In this document: positions 1 to 5,261 of the stretch, piece by piece
How positions within the stretch are numbered: position 1 is the stretch's first letter
How the letters are laid out: every line of letters starts with the position of its first letter
Assembly: GCA_004376385.1 (NCBI GenBank)
Contig: SOJY01000064.1
Coordinates: forward strand, 1-7,062
DNA: 7,062 nt
Reading direction: 5' to 3'
From: Candidatus Bathyarchaeum sp.
Lineage (GTDB): Archaea > Thermoproteota > Bathyarchaeia > Bathyarchaeales > Bathyarchaeaceae
Notes under the pieces: generated by a model
The model's input: the letters and a program-made list of their open reading frames with translations, nothing else
The model's database searches: none
Told to the model about the DNA's origin: nothing
Program-made: the position numbers and the translations under genes

Positions 1-578
1 CTGACAAAATTCCCACAATCAGGGATGCCAATATTGCCTATTTGAAGAGATGCGTGTCAGTTGCTCATGAACTAAATGCCACACATGTAACAACACATGT
101 CGGATACTGTTTAGGTGTTAAACCATCGAAACAAAAAGCATTAGCAAGATTGGTTGCGAATCTCAAGCAAGTTCTACAAGATTGCCGAAAACTTGAGGTT
201 AAGTTAGCAATCGAAAATGTTAATCCAATGCCCGAAGGCTCAGAACTCTTCTATTTGGGAGACAGCATTGAAGAGTGCAAGTTCTTGTTGTCTGAACTTG
301 ATTCTCCTTACTTGAATCTATGCTTGGATATAGGTCACGCAAACACGAATGAGGGACCTTTAGAGTATATCCAAAAATTTGGAAAAAAAATAATTAACGT
401 TCATTTTCATGACAACAACGGCAAAACTGATGATCATTTAGATGTTGGAGAAGGCACAGTTCCTTGGAAACAAGTCGCTAAGGCTCTGAAAAGGATCAAG
501 TTCTTTGGTCCCTTCGTTTCTGAGTGCTTCAATTCAGAACCTCATGAAGCAAAAACTGCTCTGCAAAAATACTTCTAA
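1..578 (+). CDS. Sugar phosphate isomerase/epimerase-like TIM-barrel protein (5' end outside window)
   Basis: The frame is open from base 3, so the gene enters from the left edge and the visible 191 residues are the C-terminal part. The xylose-isomerase-like / AP-endonuclease-2 TIM-barrel family is usually about 260-290 residues, so some 70-90 are missing. Counting from base 3, seen motifs are THVG (31-34), IENV with a candidate metal-ligand Glu71, LDIGHAN with Asp109 and His112, NVHFHDN with His134, His136 and Asp137, DDHLDVGEG (143-151), and SECF with Glu174. This set of Glu, Asp, His and Glu at strand ends is the family's usual divalent-metal site, so the fold assignment is strong. The substrate cannot be read: members act on keto-sugars, inositols or abasic DNA. 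The internal TTG at 42 is not needed as a start because coding continues upstream of it. The gene converges with the cysteine-rich gene to its right. Confidence 0.88.
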   Translation, partial: DKIPTIRDANIAYLKRCVSVAHELNATHVTTHVGYCLGVKPSKQKALARLVANLKQVLQDCRKLEVKLAIENVNPMPEGSELFYLGDSIEECKFLLSELDSPYLNLCLDIGHANTNEGPLEYIQKFGKKIINVHFHDNNGKTDDHLDVGEGTVPWKQVAKALKRIKFFGPFVSECFNSEPHEAKTALQKYF

Positions 579-636
579 AACTGCCTCTCTATTATGACTC
601 GTATTATGCAAAAAGTTGCCTGACAAAGCTTATGGA

Positions 637-677
637 CTGGTTTCAGCACCCCTCGACTATTGTGGTGTCCAGTTTTT
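637..677 (+). terminator. Hairpin plus T-run after the isomerase-like gene
   Basis: CTGG (637-640) and CACC (647-650) pair with GGTG (664-667) and CCAG (669-672), and TTTTT follows at 673-677. The stem is interrupted by a 6-nt bulge on the left arm and a 1-nt bulge on the right. It lies about 60 bases past the isomerase stop, between convergent genes, so an intrinsic-type terminator is plausible but not proven. Confidence 0.35.
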
Positions 678-713
678 AGGGAAATGAGACGAGTTAGAAA
701 CTGTGAAGGGAAT

Positions 714-1001
714 CTAGTAGAGTTCTTTGTCTCCTAGTCTTCGTAACATTTTGCCTTTAAGTTTCACAGCTGGAATCAGGTCTTCTTCAGGTCTCCTATC
801 AACTGTTCTGCGTTTCACAGATTCGCCGCATACACCACCGGGCAGCAACTGCCTCCTTACACATGTTGCGTAGCTACAGTTTGCTACACTGCACTCTTCA
901 TCGGTCCATCTGCACCAGATTTGGTTTCCTTGGTAGATTACAGCTCGTTGCATGCATTTAAATAAACGACATTTGGGGGAACAATATTTTGTTTTAACCA
1001 A
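714..1001 (-). CDS. Small cysteine-rich, probably metal-binding protein
   Basis: I do not recognise this protein. From TTG at 1001 it is 95 residues with eight cysteines at 7, 11, 16, 30, 37, 42, 47 and 58, spaced C-x3-C-x4-C-x13-C-x6-C-x4-C-x4-C-x10-C. A basic, cysteine-free tail follows, with KRRTVDRRPEEDL and a Leu/Lys-rich end. Eight cysteines in 52 residues suggest zinc or iron-sulfur binding, which is inference. No signal peptide or membrane segment is seen. The start is uncertain. TTG at 1001 gives a natural beginning (M-V-K-T-K-Y-C) 14 bases after a weak GGTCGTGG. TTG at 1028 would add nine residues, and ATG at codon 17 of the 1001 form would lose three cysteines. The frame is open back to a stop at 1053-1055. 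A TATA-like element lies at 1081-1090. The even composition and coherent tail argue for a real gene. Confidence 0.6.
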   Translation of the reverse strand: MVKTKYCSPKCRLFKCMQRAVIYQGNQIWCRWTDEECSVANCSYATCVRRQLLPGGVCGESVKRRTVDRRPEEDLIPAVKLKGKMLRRLGDKELY

Positions 1002-1080
1002 TATGTACCACGACCTTCGTACAAACAAAAATTCTTTGCAGTTTACGTCATATCAGCAAATTATGCTTCGCCAACGGAAA

Positions 1081-1100
1081 GTTATAAGTTTTTTGTTTTT
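1081..1100 (-). promoter_or_regulatory. Candidate archaeal promoter for the cysteine-rich gene
   Basis: On the minus strand an A-rich block (1091-1100) precedes AACTTATAAC (1090-1081), which resembles BRE plus TATA box. Initiation about 25 bases downstream would fall near 1058, leaving a leader of roughly 30 to 60 bases depending on which TTG is used. Confidence 0.35.
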
Positions 1101-1150
1101 CAAATTCACTTCTGATTTTTGCTTTTAGCTTGATCTGTGAAACAATTAGA

Positions 1151-1190
1151 AAGAAAAAGGTGGAGACTAGCCCTTTTTTTAGAAGGGCTA
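1151..1190 (-). terminator. Intrinsic-type terminator after the Mer remnant
   Basis: TAGCCCTT (1168-1175) and AAGGGCTA (1183-1190) form a perfect 8-bp stem with a 7-nt loop. Reading leftward on the minus strand, the stem is followed after a short spacer by a T-rich stretch (CCTTTTTCTTTCT, about 1151-1163). It sits 27 bases beyond the TAA at 1217, which suggests that the leftward unit containing the zinc ribbon and Mer remnant ends here. Confidence 0.55.
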
Positions 1191-1216
1191 ACTTTCGAAA
1201 TTGGATGTCTGTGTTG

Positions 1217-1567
1217 TTACTGTTTGAAGTGCGGAATCACCTGTTCGCTTATGAGGTCGATTGATTTTCGGACGTTGGGTCCTATTGGTGATCCTACAAC
1301 GAACTGGGTTATTCCTGATTTAAGCAGTCTGGTTATCTTTTGGTTGCACATGTCGGGGGTTCCTGCGATAGAGAATGCTTCTATCATATCTGGAGTCACT
1401 GAACCGAAGGCTGTGCCGAAGTCGCCTTTCTTTAGGGCTCCTCGAATCGTATCTGCCTTCGCCAAGTCTAGCCCATGCCTTTCCAGTATCACGTTGGGGC
1501 TGCCTGCAACTATGAATGCAACTACGGGAGAAGCTGCCTTTGTTGCTTTGTCAAGGTTTCTTGAGAA
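1217..1567 (-). pseudogene. mer: C-terminal remnant of F420-dependent methylenetetrahydromethanopterin reductase-like (Mer/LLM) gene
   Basis: The frame encodes about 115 residues matching the C-terminal third of Mer-type proteins of the bacterial-luciferase-like superfamily. Seen blocks are VVAFIVAGSP, ILERHGL, the stretch MIEAFSIAGTPDMC with the family's IAGTP motif, GITQFVVGSPIGPN and a terminal ESIxLI-like RKSIDLISEQVIPHFK. Full Mer is about 320-340 residues and reduces methylene-H4MPT to methyl-H4MPT with F420H2, in methanogenesis or the archaeal Wood-Ljungdahl pathway. Here the N-terminal two thirds, with most of the active site, are absent. The frame has no stop back to 1598-1600, where it runs into the zinc-ribbon gene in another frame. 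The only clear internal start is GTG at 1492, giving 91 residues. No stop or frameshift lies inside the retained part, so the truncation is recent, or the fragment is still translated. Family assignment is firm; pseudogene status is inference. Confidence 0.7.
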
Positions 1568-1784
1568 AAACCCTTTTTTTCCATTCTTCCTGAAGTTTCA
1601 AGGCGAGATTTCCATTTTCCAAGATGAATGCTCCACGGTAACCACATTTTCTGCACTGCCACAGCGACCATAACTGCGGCATACCCTGCGCCCAAAAGAC
1701 ATCTGTTGACCCACACTTCGGACAAAACTTAAATGCTCGCTTCTTTTTCGCCTCAACTTTGTTTGGCGTTTCATCATTTGGCAT
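1551..1784 (-). CDS. Small zinc-ribbon protein, TFIIS/RPB9-like
   Basis: This 77-residue protein has a Lys-rich N-terminus (residues 8-19) and then a zinc ribbon: FCPKCG (Cys21, Cys24) and QCRKCGYRG (Cys44, Cys47), spaced C-x2-C-x19-C-x2-C. The second knuckle is typical of TFIIS/RPB9-like ribbons found in archaeal transcription proteins and many short archaeal zinc-ribbon proteins. It lacks the second ribbon and acidic DE hairpin of real transcript-cleavage factor TFS, so I do not call it TFS; nucleic-acid or RNA-polymerase binding is only inferred. The ATG at 1784 is the first start and gives a normal N-terminus; upstream bases hold only a weak AGGT. The last seven residues (RVFLKKP) follow a run of seven A, and one base less there would continue the frame into the Mer remnant downstream. 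Confidence 0.8.
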   Translation of the reverse strand: MPNDETPNKVEAKKKRAFKFCPKCGSTDVFWAQGMPQLWSLWQCRKCGYRGAFILENGNLALKLQEEWKKRVFLKKP

Positions 1785-1852
1785 ACGTCAACGCCGACCT
1801 TTGCCTTTTATTTCCTTTCTTATTTTCAGCGTCCAATTCTATCAGCTTTCAT

Positions 1853-1882
1853 ACAATTGATTTTTATTTGTTAGTCAATTGT
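1853..1882 (-). repeat. Perfect 8-bp inverted repeat between two leftward genes
   Basis: ACAATTGA (1853-1860) and TCAATTGT (1875-1882) are exact inverted copies around a 14-base AT-rich centre. The repeat begins 14 bases beyond the stop of the small coiled-coil gene and lies about 70 bases before the zinc-ribbon start. It could be an operator or a weak terminator. No T-run follows on the minus strand, so the terminator reading is weak. Confidence 0.4.
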
Positions 1883-1896
1883 TTACGACAGAAAAG

Positions 1897-2082
1897 TCAG
1901 TCGATGGCTATACCGTTGGTCCGTAACACTTGTTTAATTTTGTTAACTTCTGCTCTGAGCAATCTGACTTCGCTCATTACGTCCTGCAATGCTGTAGGGG
2001 CAACTCCATTTAGATTAGGTGACAAATCAGATGACCTTTTCTTTCCGCTAACAATATCTTCGGGCCTGTAAACTTCACCCAC
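1897..2082 (-). CDS. Small hypothetical protein with predicted coiled-coil C-terminus
   Basis: I do not recognise this 61-residue protein. The N-terminal half is polar (GEVYRPEDIV, then a Lys/Ser/Asn-rich linker). The C-terminal half, from ALQDVMSEVRLLRAEVNKIKQVL, has hydrophobic residues at heptad-like spacing, consistent with a short coiled coil and perhaps dimerisation. There are no cysteines and no membrane segment. The start is chosen from the ribosome binding site: GAGGTGG at 2094-2088 lies five bases before the GTG at 2082. A GTG three codons earlier (2091) overlaps that site and is unlikely. The strong Shine-Dalgarno match is the main evidence that this short frame is real. It reads in the same direction as the zinc-ribbon gene 112 bases further on and may be cotranscribed with it. 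Its promoter must lie in the divergent region next to the candidate RNA. Confidence 0.62.
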   Translation of the reverse strand: MGEVYRPEDIVSGKKRSSDLSPNLNGVAPTALQDVMSEVRLLRAEVNKIKQVLRTNGIAID

Positions 2083-2087
2083 AAAAA

Positions 2088-2094
2088 CCACCTC
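2088..2094 (-). promoter_or_regulatory. Strong ribosome binding site deciding the start at 2082
   Basis: GAGGTGG on the minus strand matches the archaeal anti-Shine-Dalgarno core and is separated by TTTTT from the GTG at 2082-2080. Confidence 0.65.
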
Positions 2095-2144
2095 ACAAAT
2101 AACAAATTACTTTCAAAACTAAAAAGGATATGGATAGGACATTT

Positions 2145-2289
2145 TCTGCACGCATTGAGGGGCTGGTGTGCTGGACGTAACCCGTCTCCGTCGCTCTCTT
2201 CGTTGACGTTGGTATGAAATTCAACCGAGGGGGAGCGAAAGAGCCGAGCGAAGCGATAAGAGTTGATGGTAATGGGAGCAGATGCGCGC
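2145..2289. ncRNA. Candidate structured RNA of unknown family in a divergent intergenic region
   Basis: The block is visibly richer in G+C than the AT-rich bases on both sides. TCTGCACGCATT (2145-2156) can pair with AATGGGAGCAGA (2271-2282) at 10 of 12 positions, closing a domain of about 138 bases. A competing helix joins 2148-2155 with 2282-2289 at 7 of 8. Inside are a GACG/CGTC hairpin with loop TAACC (2174-2186), a nine-pair helix 2193-2202 with 2236-2244 (one bulge), a GTTG/CAAC hairpin within it (2208-2225), and GAGCGAA twice (2233-2239, 2246-2252). T-rich sequence follows on both strands, so orientation is open. I could not match it to tRNA, 5S, SRP RNA, RNase P RNA or a C/D-box RNA. 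A weak TTG-start frame on the minus strand looks like a by-product of the composition. No computed fold or homology supports it yet. Confidence 0.38.
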
Positions 2290-2336
2290 GCAAGTCTTAA
2301 CTTTTCGTTTAGTTAATTAGAATATAGTAGATTAAG

Positions 2337-2678
2337 ATGCCTGGAGAATCTGAAACCAAGAAAGGTGCTCAAGCTCACAAGGATGGATTCCACGGTGAAA
2401 CATCGGCAGTCAGTGAGTCGATTGAGGAGACAAGGCGGTATCACAGATTGTATTTAAGGGCTGTAAATAATCCTCTACGACGAAAGATACTTCTGGCAAT
2501 AAAAGAAGGATACAATTCAATGAAAGACCTTCAAAAGGAAACAGGATTAAACAAAACTAACCTTGAATGGCACCTGAGCATTCTGGAACAGGGATTTTGT
2601 GTCGAAAAAATTGAAGAAAGCGGCAAACTTCTATACAAACTTACAAAGGAAGGCCAACTAATTGAATACCTTATATAA
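2337..2678 (+). CDS. Winged-helix (ArsR-like) DNA-binding protein
   Basis: This 113-residue protein has a polar, probably disordered N-terminal third (to about residue 30). A winged-helix domain follows: helix 1 with RAVNNPLRRKILLAI (about 41-55), helix-turn-helix with SMKDLQKETGLNKTNLEWHLSILEQ (about 61-85), and a wing with VEKIEESGKLLYKLTKEG. The pattern 'NPLRRKIL...L.W HLSIL...G' is characteristic of the ArsR/MarR-like archaeal winged-helix regulators. No cysteine metal site of the ArsR type is visible (the single Cys sits at the start of the wing), so the ligand is unknown. The ATG at 2337 is the first start after an AT-rich stretch (TTAGTTAATTAG) that could be its promoter, making a very short leader. 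It ends 45 bases before taw1 and may regulate, or simply be cotranscribed with, the RNA-related genes that follow. Confidence 0.82.
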   Translation: MPGESETKKGAQAHKDGFHGETSAVSESIEETRRYHRLYLRAVNNPLRRKILLAIKEGYNSMKDLQKETGLNKTNLEWHLSILEQGFCVEKIEESGKLLYKLTKEGQLIEYLI

Positions 2679-2682
2679 AACG

Positions 2683-2697
2683 ATTTAATCTTTATCC
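2683..2697 (+). promoter_or_regulatory. Possible TATA element upstream of taw1
   Basis: GATTTAATCTTTATC sits 27-41 bases before the GTG at 2724, the right distance for an archaeal TATA box giving a leaderless or nearly leaderless taw1 transcript. No distinct BRE is seen, and readthrough from the winged-helix gene remains possible. Confidence 0.28.
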
Positions 2698-2723
2698 TTC
2701 TAACAAATTGGCAGGCTAAAACA

Positions 2724-3680
2724 GTGCAATCTTTGGTTCCCGACGAAATTATTCGCATGTTACTGAGGCAAAAGTATCATTTGGTGGGAAACCACTCGGC
2801 AGTAAAACGGTGCAGATGGCTCTACAACAGCATAGTTCAAGACAGAACCTGCTACAAACAGAAATTTTATGGAATAAAGAGCCACCGGTGCCTCCAGATG
2901 ACCCCATCAGTTTTTCATTGTACCCTGAGTTGCGTTTTCTGTTGGCGTGCCCAGAGCGGAGACCACGACTTACGATGGGACGAAACCAGACTGCCAGAAT
3001 GGAATGAACCTGAAGAAATAATTGACGGATGCATCAGAGAGCAGAAACGGATATTGACAGGATACAAAGCAACCCCCAACGCCGACCAAAATAAACGCTT
3101 AGAAGCGGTCACACCAAAGCATGCAGCCATAAGCTTGACAGGAGAACCCACCCTCTATCCCCATCTAGACGGGTTAATCAAGGGCTTTCACAGGCGAGGC
3201 TTCACCACCTTTTTAGTTTCTAACGGAACTGTTCCAGAAACGCTCTCCAATCTAAGCGAGGAACCCACCCAACTATACATTTCAGTCTCAGCTTTTGATA
3301 AGAAAAAGTTCTCTCAGGTTTGCCGTCCAAACGTTCCAGATGCTTGGGAAAAACTCAACGAAACCTTGTCTTTACTTCCCAGCTTCAAGTGCCCCACGGT
3401 AATCAGATTTACTTTGGCAAGACACCTGAATCTGGAGTATCCCAAACTTTTTGCTCAGCTAGTCAGAAAAGCGAATCCAACCTACTTGGAACCGAAAGCT
3501 TACATGCATGTGGGCTTTTCGAGACTACGCATGGACTACAGTAACATGCCGACTCACCGTGAAATCAAAGACTTCGCAGCTCAGCTATCCACGGAAATGG
3601 GCTACAACCTGTTGGATGAGGCGCCAGACAGCCGAGTGGTTCTGCTTAGCCGCTTGGAAAAGGCTATTAAGTTAGCCTAA
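2724..3680 (+). CDS. taw1: tRNA 4-demethylwyosine synthase (Taw1/TYW1)
   Basis: This radical-SAM enzyme condenses N1-methylguanosine-37 of tRNA-Phe with a two-carbon unit from pyruvate to give 4-demethylwyosine, the tricyclic base of the wyosine pathway, in the cytoplasm. The 318-residue protein fits the archaeal family (about 310). Residues 66-73 carry the radical-SAM motif C-x3-C-x2-C (CTLSCVFC, then WR). Cys30, Cys43 and Cys56, thirteen apart, match the three ligands of the second 4Fe-4S cluster that binds pyruvate, and Lys45 sits at the position of the Schiff-base lysine described in the Methanocaldococcus enzyme. Further blocks are SLTGEPTLYP (about 137-146), FLVSNGT (about 163-169), YLEPKAYMHVGFSR, and the TYW1 C-terminal region. 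The flavodoxin domain of eukaryotic TYW1 is absent, as in archaea. The GTG start follows a weak GGCAGG eight bases upstream. The translin gene follows closely. Confidence 0.96.
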   Translation: MQSLVPDEIIRMLLRQKYHLVGNHSAVKRCRWLYNSIVQDRTCYKQKFYGIKSHRCLQMTPSVFHCTLSCVFCWRAQSGDHDLRWDETRLPEWNEPEEIIDGCIREQKRILTGYKATPNADQNKRLEAVTPKHAAISLTGEPTLYPHLDGLIKGFHRRGFTTFLVSNGTVPETLSNLSEEPTQLYISVSAFDKKKFSQVCRPNVPDAWEKLNETLSLLPSFKCPTVIRFTLARHLNLEYPKLFAQLVRKANPTYLEPKAYMHVGFSRLRMDYSNMPTHREIKDFAAQLSTEMGYNLLDEAPDSRVVLLSRLEKAIKLA

Positions 3681-3714
3681 GCTTCATTTTGAAGTGTTTC
3701 TGGCTGTGAAATTT

Positions 3715-4356
3715 ATGTCGTTGAAAGCTATTCTGGAAAAGATTCAGGAAGAGTTGAGTGTAAGAGAGGAAGTGAGGGAAGAGGTTCAGAGGGACATGCG
3801 AAGGGCTACACGTCTCTCTAAACAGGCAATACAAGTTACTCACCAAGAAAGATTTGATGACGCTAAAGCCATGCTCAAAGAAGCAAAACAGCTTTTTGTT
3901 ACGCTTCGAGAAACCGCAAAAAATTATCCATACCTGCTTTACTGTGGTTCTGTTGGAGCCGCCTTCGAGGAACATGCTGAAGCTCACATACTGCTTACGC
4001 TGATTCAGGAAGACCGTTTTGTTACTCCACAAGAAATCGATGTTCCCATGACTCCTTATGTGTTGTCGTTGGGGGACGTGATTGGAGAACTTAGGCGTAG
4101 AGCGCTTAATTTGATTCGAAAAGGAAATGTTGAAGCTGCTGAAAAGAATCTGGAGCAGATGGAACAGATATACTCCGAACTGACGGCTCTGGATGATGCA
4201 TACATAATTATTAAGGGTCTTAGACGAAAAGGTGACGTTGCTAGACACCTCATCGAAATCACCCGAGGCGACATCACCATCGAGGTTCGAAGAAGCGCCC
4301 TAGAACGCTCCATTTCAAAGTTAGAGAAGACAATTGAAAAGGAAACTAGAGACTGA
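3715..4356 (+). CDS. Translin family protein
   Basis: Translin/TRAX proteins are all-helical, form octameric barrels and bind or cut single-stranded RNA; archaeal members can be RNases of the C3PO type. From ATG at 3715 the protein is 213 residues, normal for archaeal translins. It is almost entirely helical and charged. Seen motifs are FEEHAEAH (about 84-91), whose Glu86-x-x-Glu89 has the spacing of the TRAX catalytic glutamates, LGDVIGELRRRAL (about 119-131) and KGDVARHLIEITRGDIT (about 172-188). The match to the catalytic residues is my inference from motif position; an alignment would settle whether this copy is TRAX-like (active) or translin-like. A GTG at 3694 would add seven residues without a ribosome binding site; the ATG gives the usual beginning MSLKAILEKI. 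It starts 34 bases after taw1 and ends 21-39 bases before endonuclease V, so cotranscription is likely. Confidence 0.9.
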   Translation: MSLKAILEKIQEELSVREEVREEVQRDMRRATRLSKQAIQVTHQERFDDAKAMLKEAKQLFVTLRETAKNYPYLLYCGSVGAAFEEHAEAHILLTLIQEDRFVTPQEIDVPMTPYVLSLGDVIGELRRRALNLIRKGNVEAAEKNLEQMEQIYSELTALDDAYIIIKGLRRKGDVARHLIEITRGDITIEVRRSALERSISKLEKTIEKETRD

Positions 4357-4377
4357 AAAGCCCGAAACCAAAGCAGT

Positions 4378-5073
4378 TTGGGGTTAAAATGGGAGTTGCA
4401 GATTAAGCTTAGTCCAAAGTTTTCTGTCAAAAAAGCCCATCAGATGCAGCGCCGCCTATCCAAGAAGCTCCTATTTGAGGATACCGTGCCTGAGACTGTT
4501 GATTACGTAGCTGGGGTGGATGTCGCATATCTGAAAGATTCATCTGTTGGTGCAGTGGCTGTCCTAGACTTCAGCACTCTATCTCCGGTCGAGTTTCAAG
4601 TAGCCCAAGTTAAAACCTGTTTTCCTTACGTACCCACCCTTTTGTCCTTCAGGGAAATCCCGCCAGCTTATTCAGCGATAAGAATGCTTCACATAAAACC
4701 GGACGTTTTTCTGGTTGACGGACAAGGATTCGCTCATCCATATGGTTTGGGGTTTGCTTCGCATCTGGGTTTGATTCTGGATAAGCCGACTGTTGGCGTG
4801 GCGAAGAGTCTGTTGTGCGGCAAGGTGGAACAGGTTGGCGAGAGTGGACGGGTTACGCCCCTTAAGGATAAGGGAGAGGTCATTGGTGCTGAGGTTGTCA
4901 CAAAACAGGGAACAAAGCCTGTTTACGTTAGCGTTGGTCATAAGGTGTCTTTGAAGAGAGCAACAGAGATTGTTATGGAATGTACGGGGAAATATCGATT
5001 ACCTGAGCCGATTCGAAGAGCTCACATAATAGCGAGTGAAGAAAAAAGGAGACTTGAGAAATCTATTCTTTGA
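4378..5073 (+). CDS. nfi: Endonuclease V
   Basis: Endonuclease V cuts the second phosphodiester bond 3' of inosine (deaminated adenine) in DNA, and in many organisms in RNA. All family features are visible: GVDVAY with catalytic Asp48, the wedge/catalytic motif PYVPTLLSFRE with Glu93 (83-93), VDGQGFAHP with Asp114, and VGVAKSLL with Lys143. Asp114 lies 21 residues after Glu93, as between Glu89 and Asp110 of the E. coli enzyme. The 231-residue length is normal, and the conserved C-terminal part (VYVSVGHKVSL..A, then RLPEPIRRAH) is intact, so the enzyme should be active. The start is uncertain: TTG at 4378 has no clear ribosome site; TTG at 4396 would remove six residues but has GGGAG immediately against it; the ATG at 4389 is out of frame. 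It is the last gene of the close-packed rightward group. Confidence 0.95.
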   Translation: MGLKWELQIKLSPKFSVKKAHQMQRRLSKKLLFEDTVPETVDYVAGVDVAYLKDSSVGAVAVLDFSTLSPVEFQVAQVKTCFPYVPTLLSFREIPPAYSAIRMLHIKPDVFLVDGQGFAHPYGLGFASHLGLILDKPTVGVAKSLLCGKVEQVGESGRVTPLKDKGEVIGAEVVTKQGTKPVYVSVGHKVSLKRATEIVMECTGKYRLPEPIRRAHIIASEEKRRLEKSIL

Positions 5074-5176
5074 GTCTCTTCGTGAATTTGTCCAATGTAG
5101 ACCTGAACACTTGATGCTGATTTAGGGGATGTTTTCAGTTTTTCCTTGAAAAGTGCATTGAAAAAGTGATTGGCTA

Positions 5177-5190
5177 CTAAGTATATTGAA
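5177..5190 (+). promoter_or_regulatory. Possible promoter of the hypothetical gene at 5262
   Basis: CTAAGTATATTGAA resembles a TATA box and would start transcription near 5210, leaving a leader that contains the AGGTG ribosome site. A second candidate, TTTTATCAT near 5232-5241, would give a leaderless message instead. The 188 bases between endonuclease V and this gene show no other feature beyond a weak TTTTCA/TGAAAA hairpin (5132-5152). Confidence 0.25.
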
Positions 5191-5261
5191 TGTAGAGAGT
5201 GGATTCATAAATGATTAATTAGCACAAGTTTTCTTTTATCATGTTTCGTTAGGTGTTACCT

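Noticed and set aside
1137..1673. Long rightward reading frame of 178 codons
   Set aside because: It lies antisense to the Mer remnant and zinc ribbon, both of which show clear family motifs; its own product has no recognisable motif and starts inside a terminator region.
1551..1784. Calling the zinc ribbon transcript-cleavage factor TFS
   Set aside because: It has one ribbon only and lacks the C-terminal ribbon with the acidic Asp-Glu tip needed for cleavage.
1733..2071. Rightward 112-codon frame
   Set aside because: It is antisense to the zinc ribbon start and the small coiled-coil gene, and has a composition typical of a shadow frame.
2145..2289. tRNA, 5S, SRP RNA, RNase P RNA or fluoride riboswitch identity for the GC-rich block
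   Set aside because: I looked for the T-loop GGTTCRA, the RNase P GAGGAAAGTC-type core, SRP loop motifs and the fluoride riboswitch core and saw none, so no family name is given.
2093..2293. Leftward 66-codon frame with a TTG start across the GC-rich block
   Set aside because: No ribosome binding site, no plausible domain, and it overlaps the strongest base-pairing arms and the ribosome binding site of the next gene. I prefer a structured RNA or non-coding reading.
2810..3151. Short overlapping frames on both strands inside taw1
   Set aside because: They are alternate-frame shadows of a fully conserved radical-SAM gene.
3667..4248. Leftward reading frame of 193 codons
   Set aside because: It is antisense to the translin gene; its Phe/Ser/Asn-rich product is what the complement of a Glu/Lys-rich helical gene gives.
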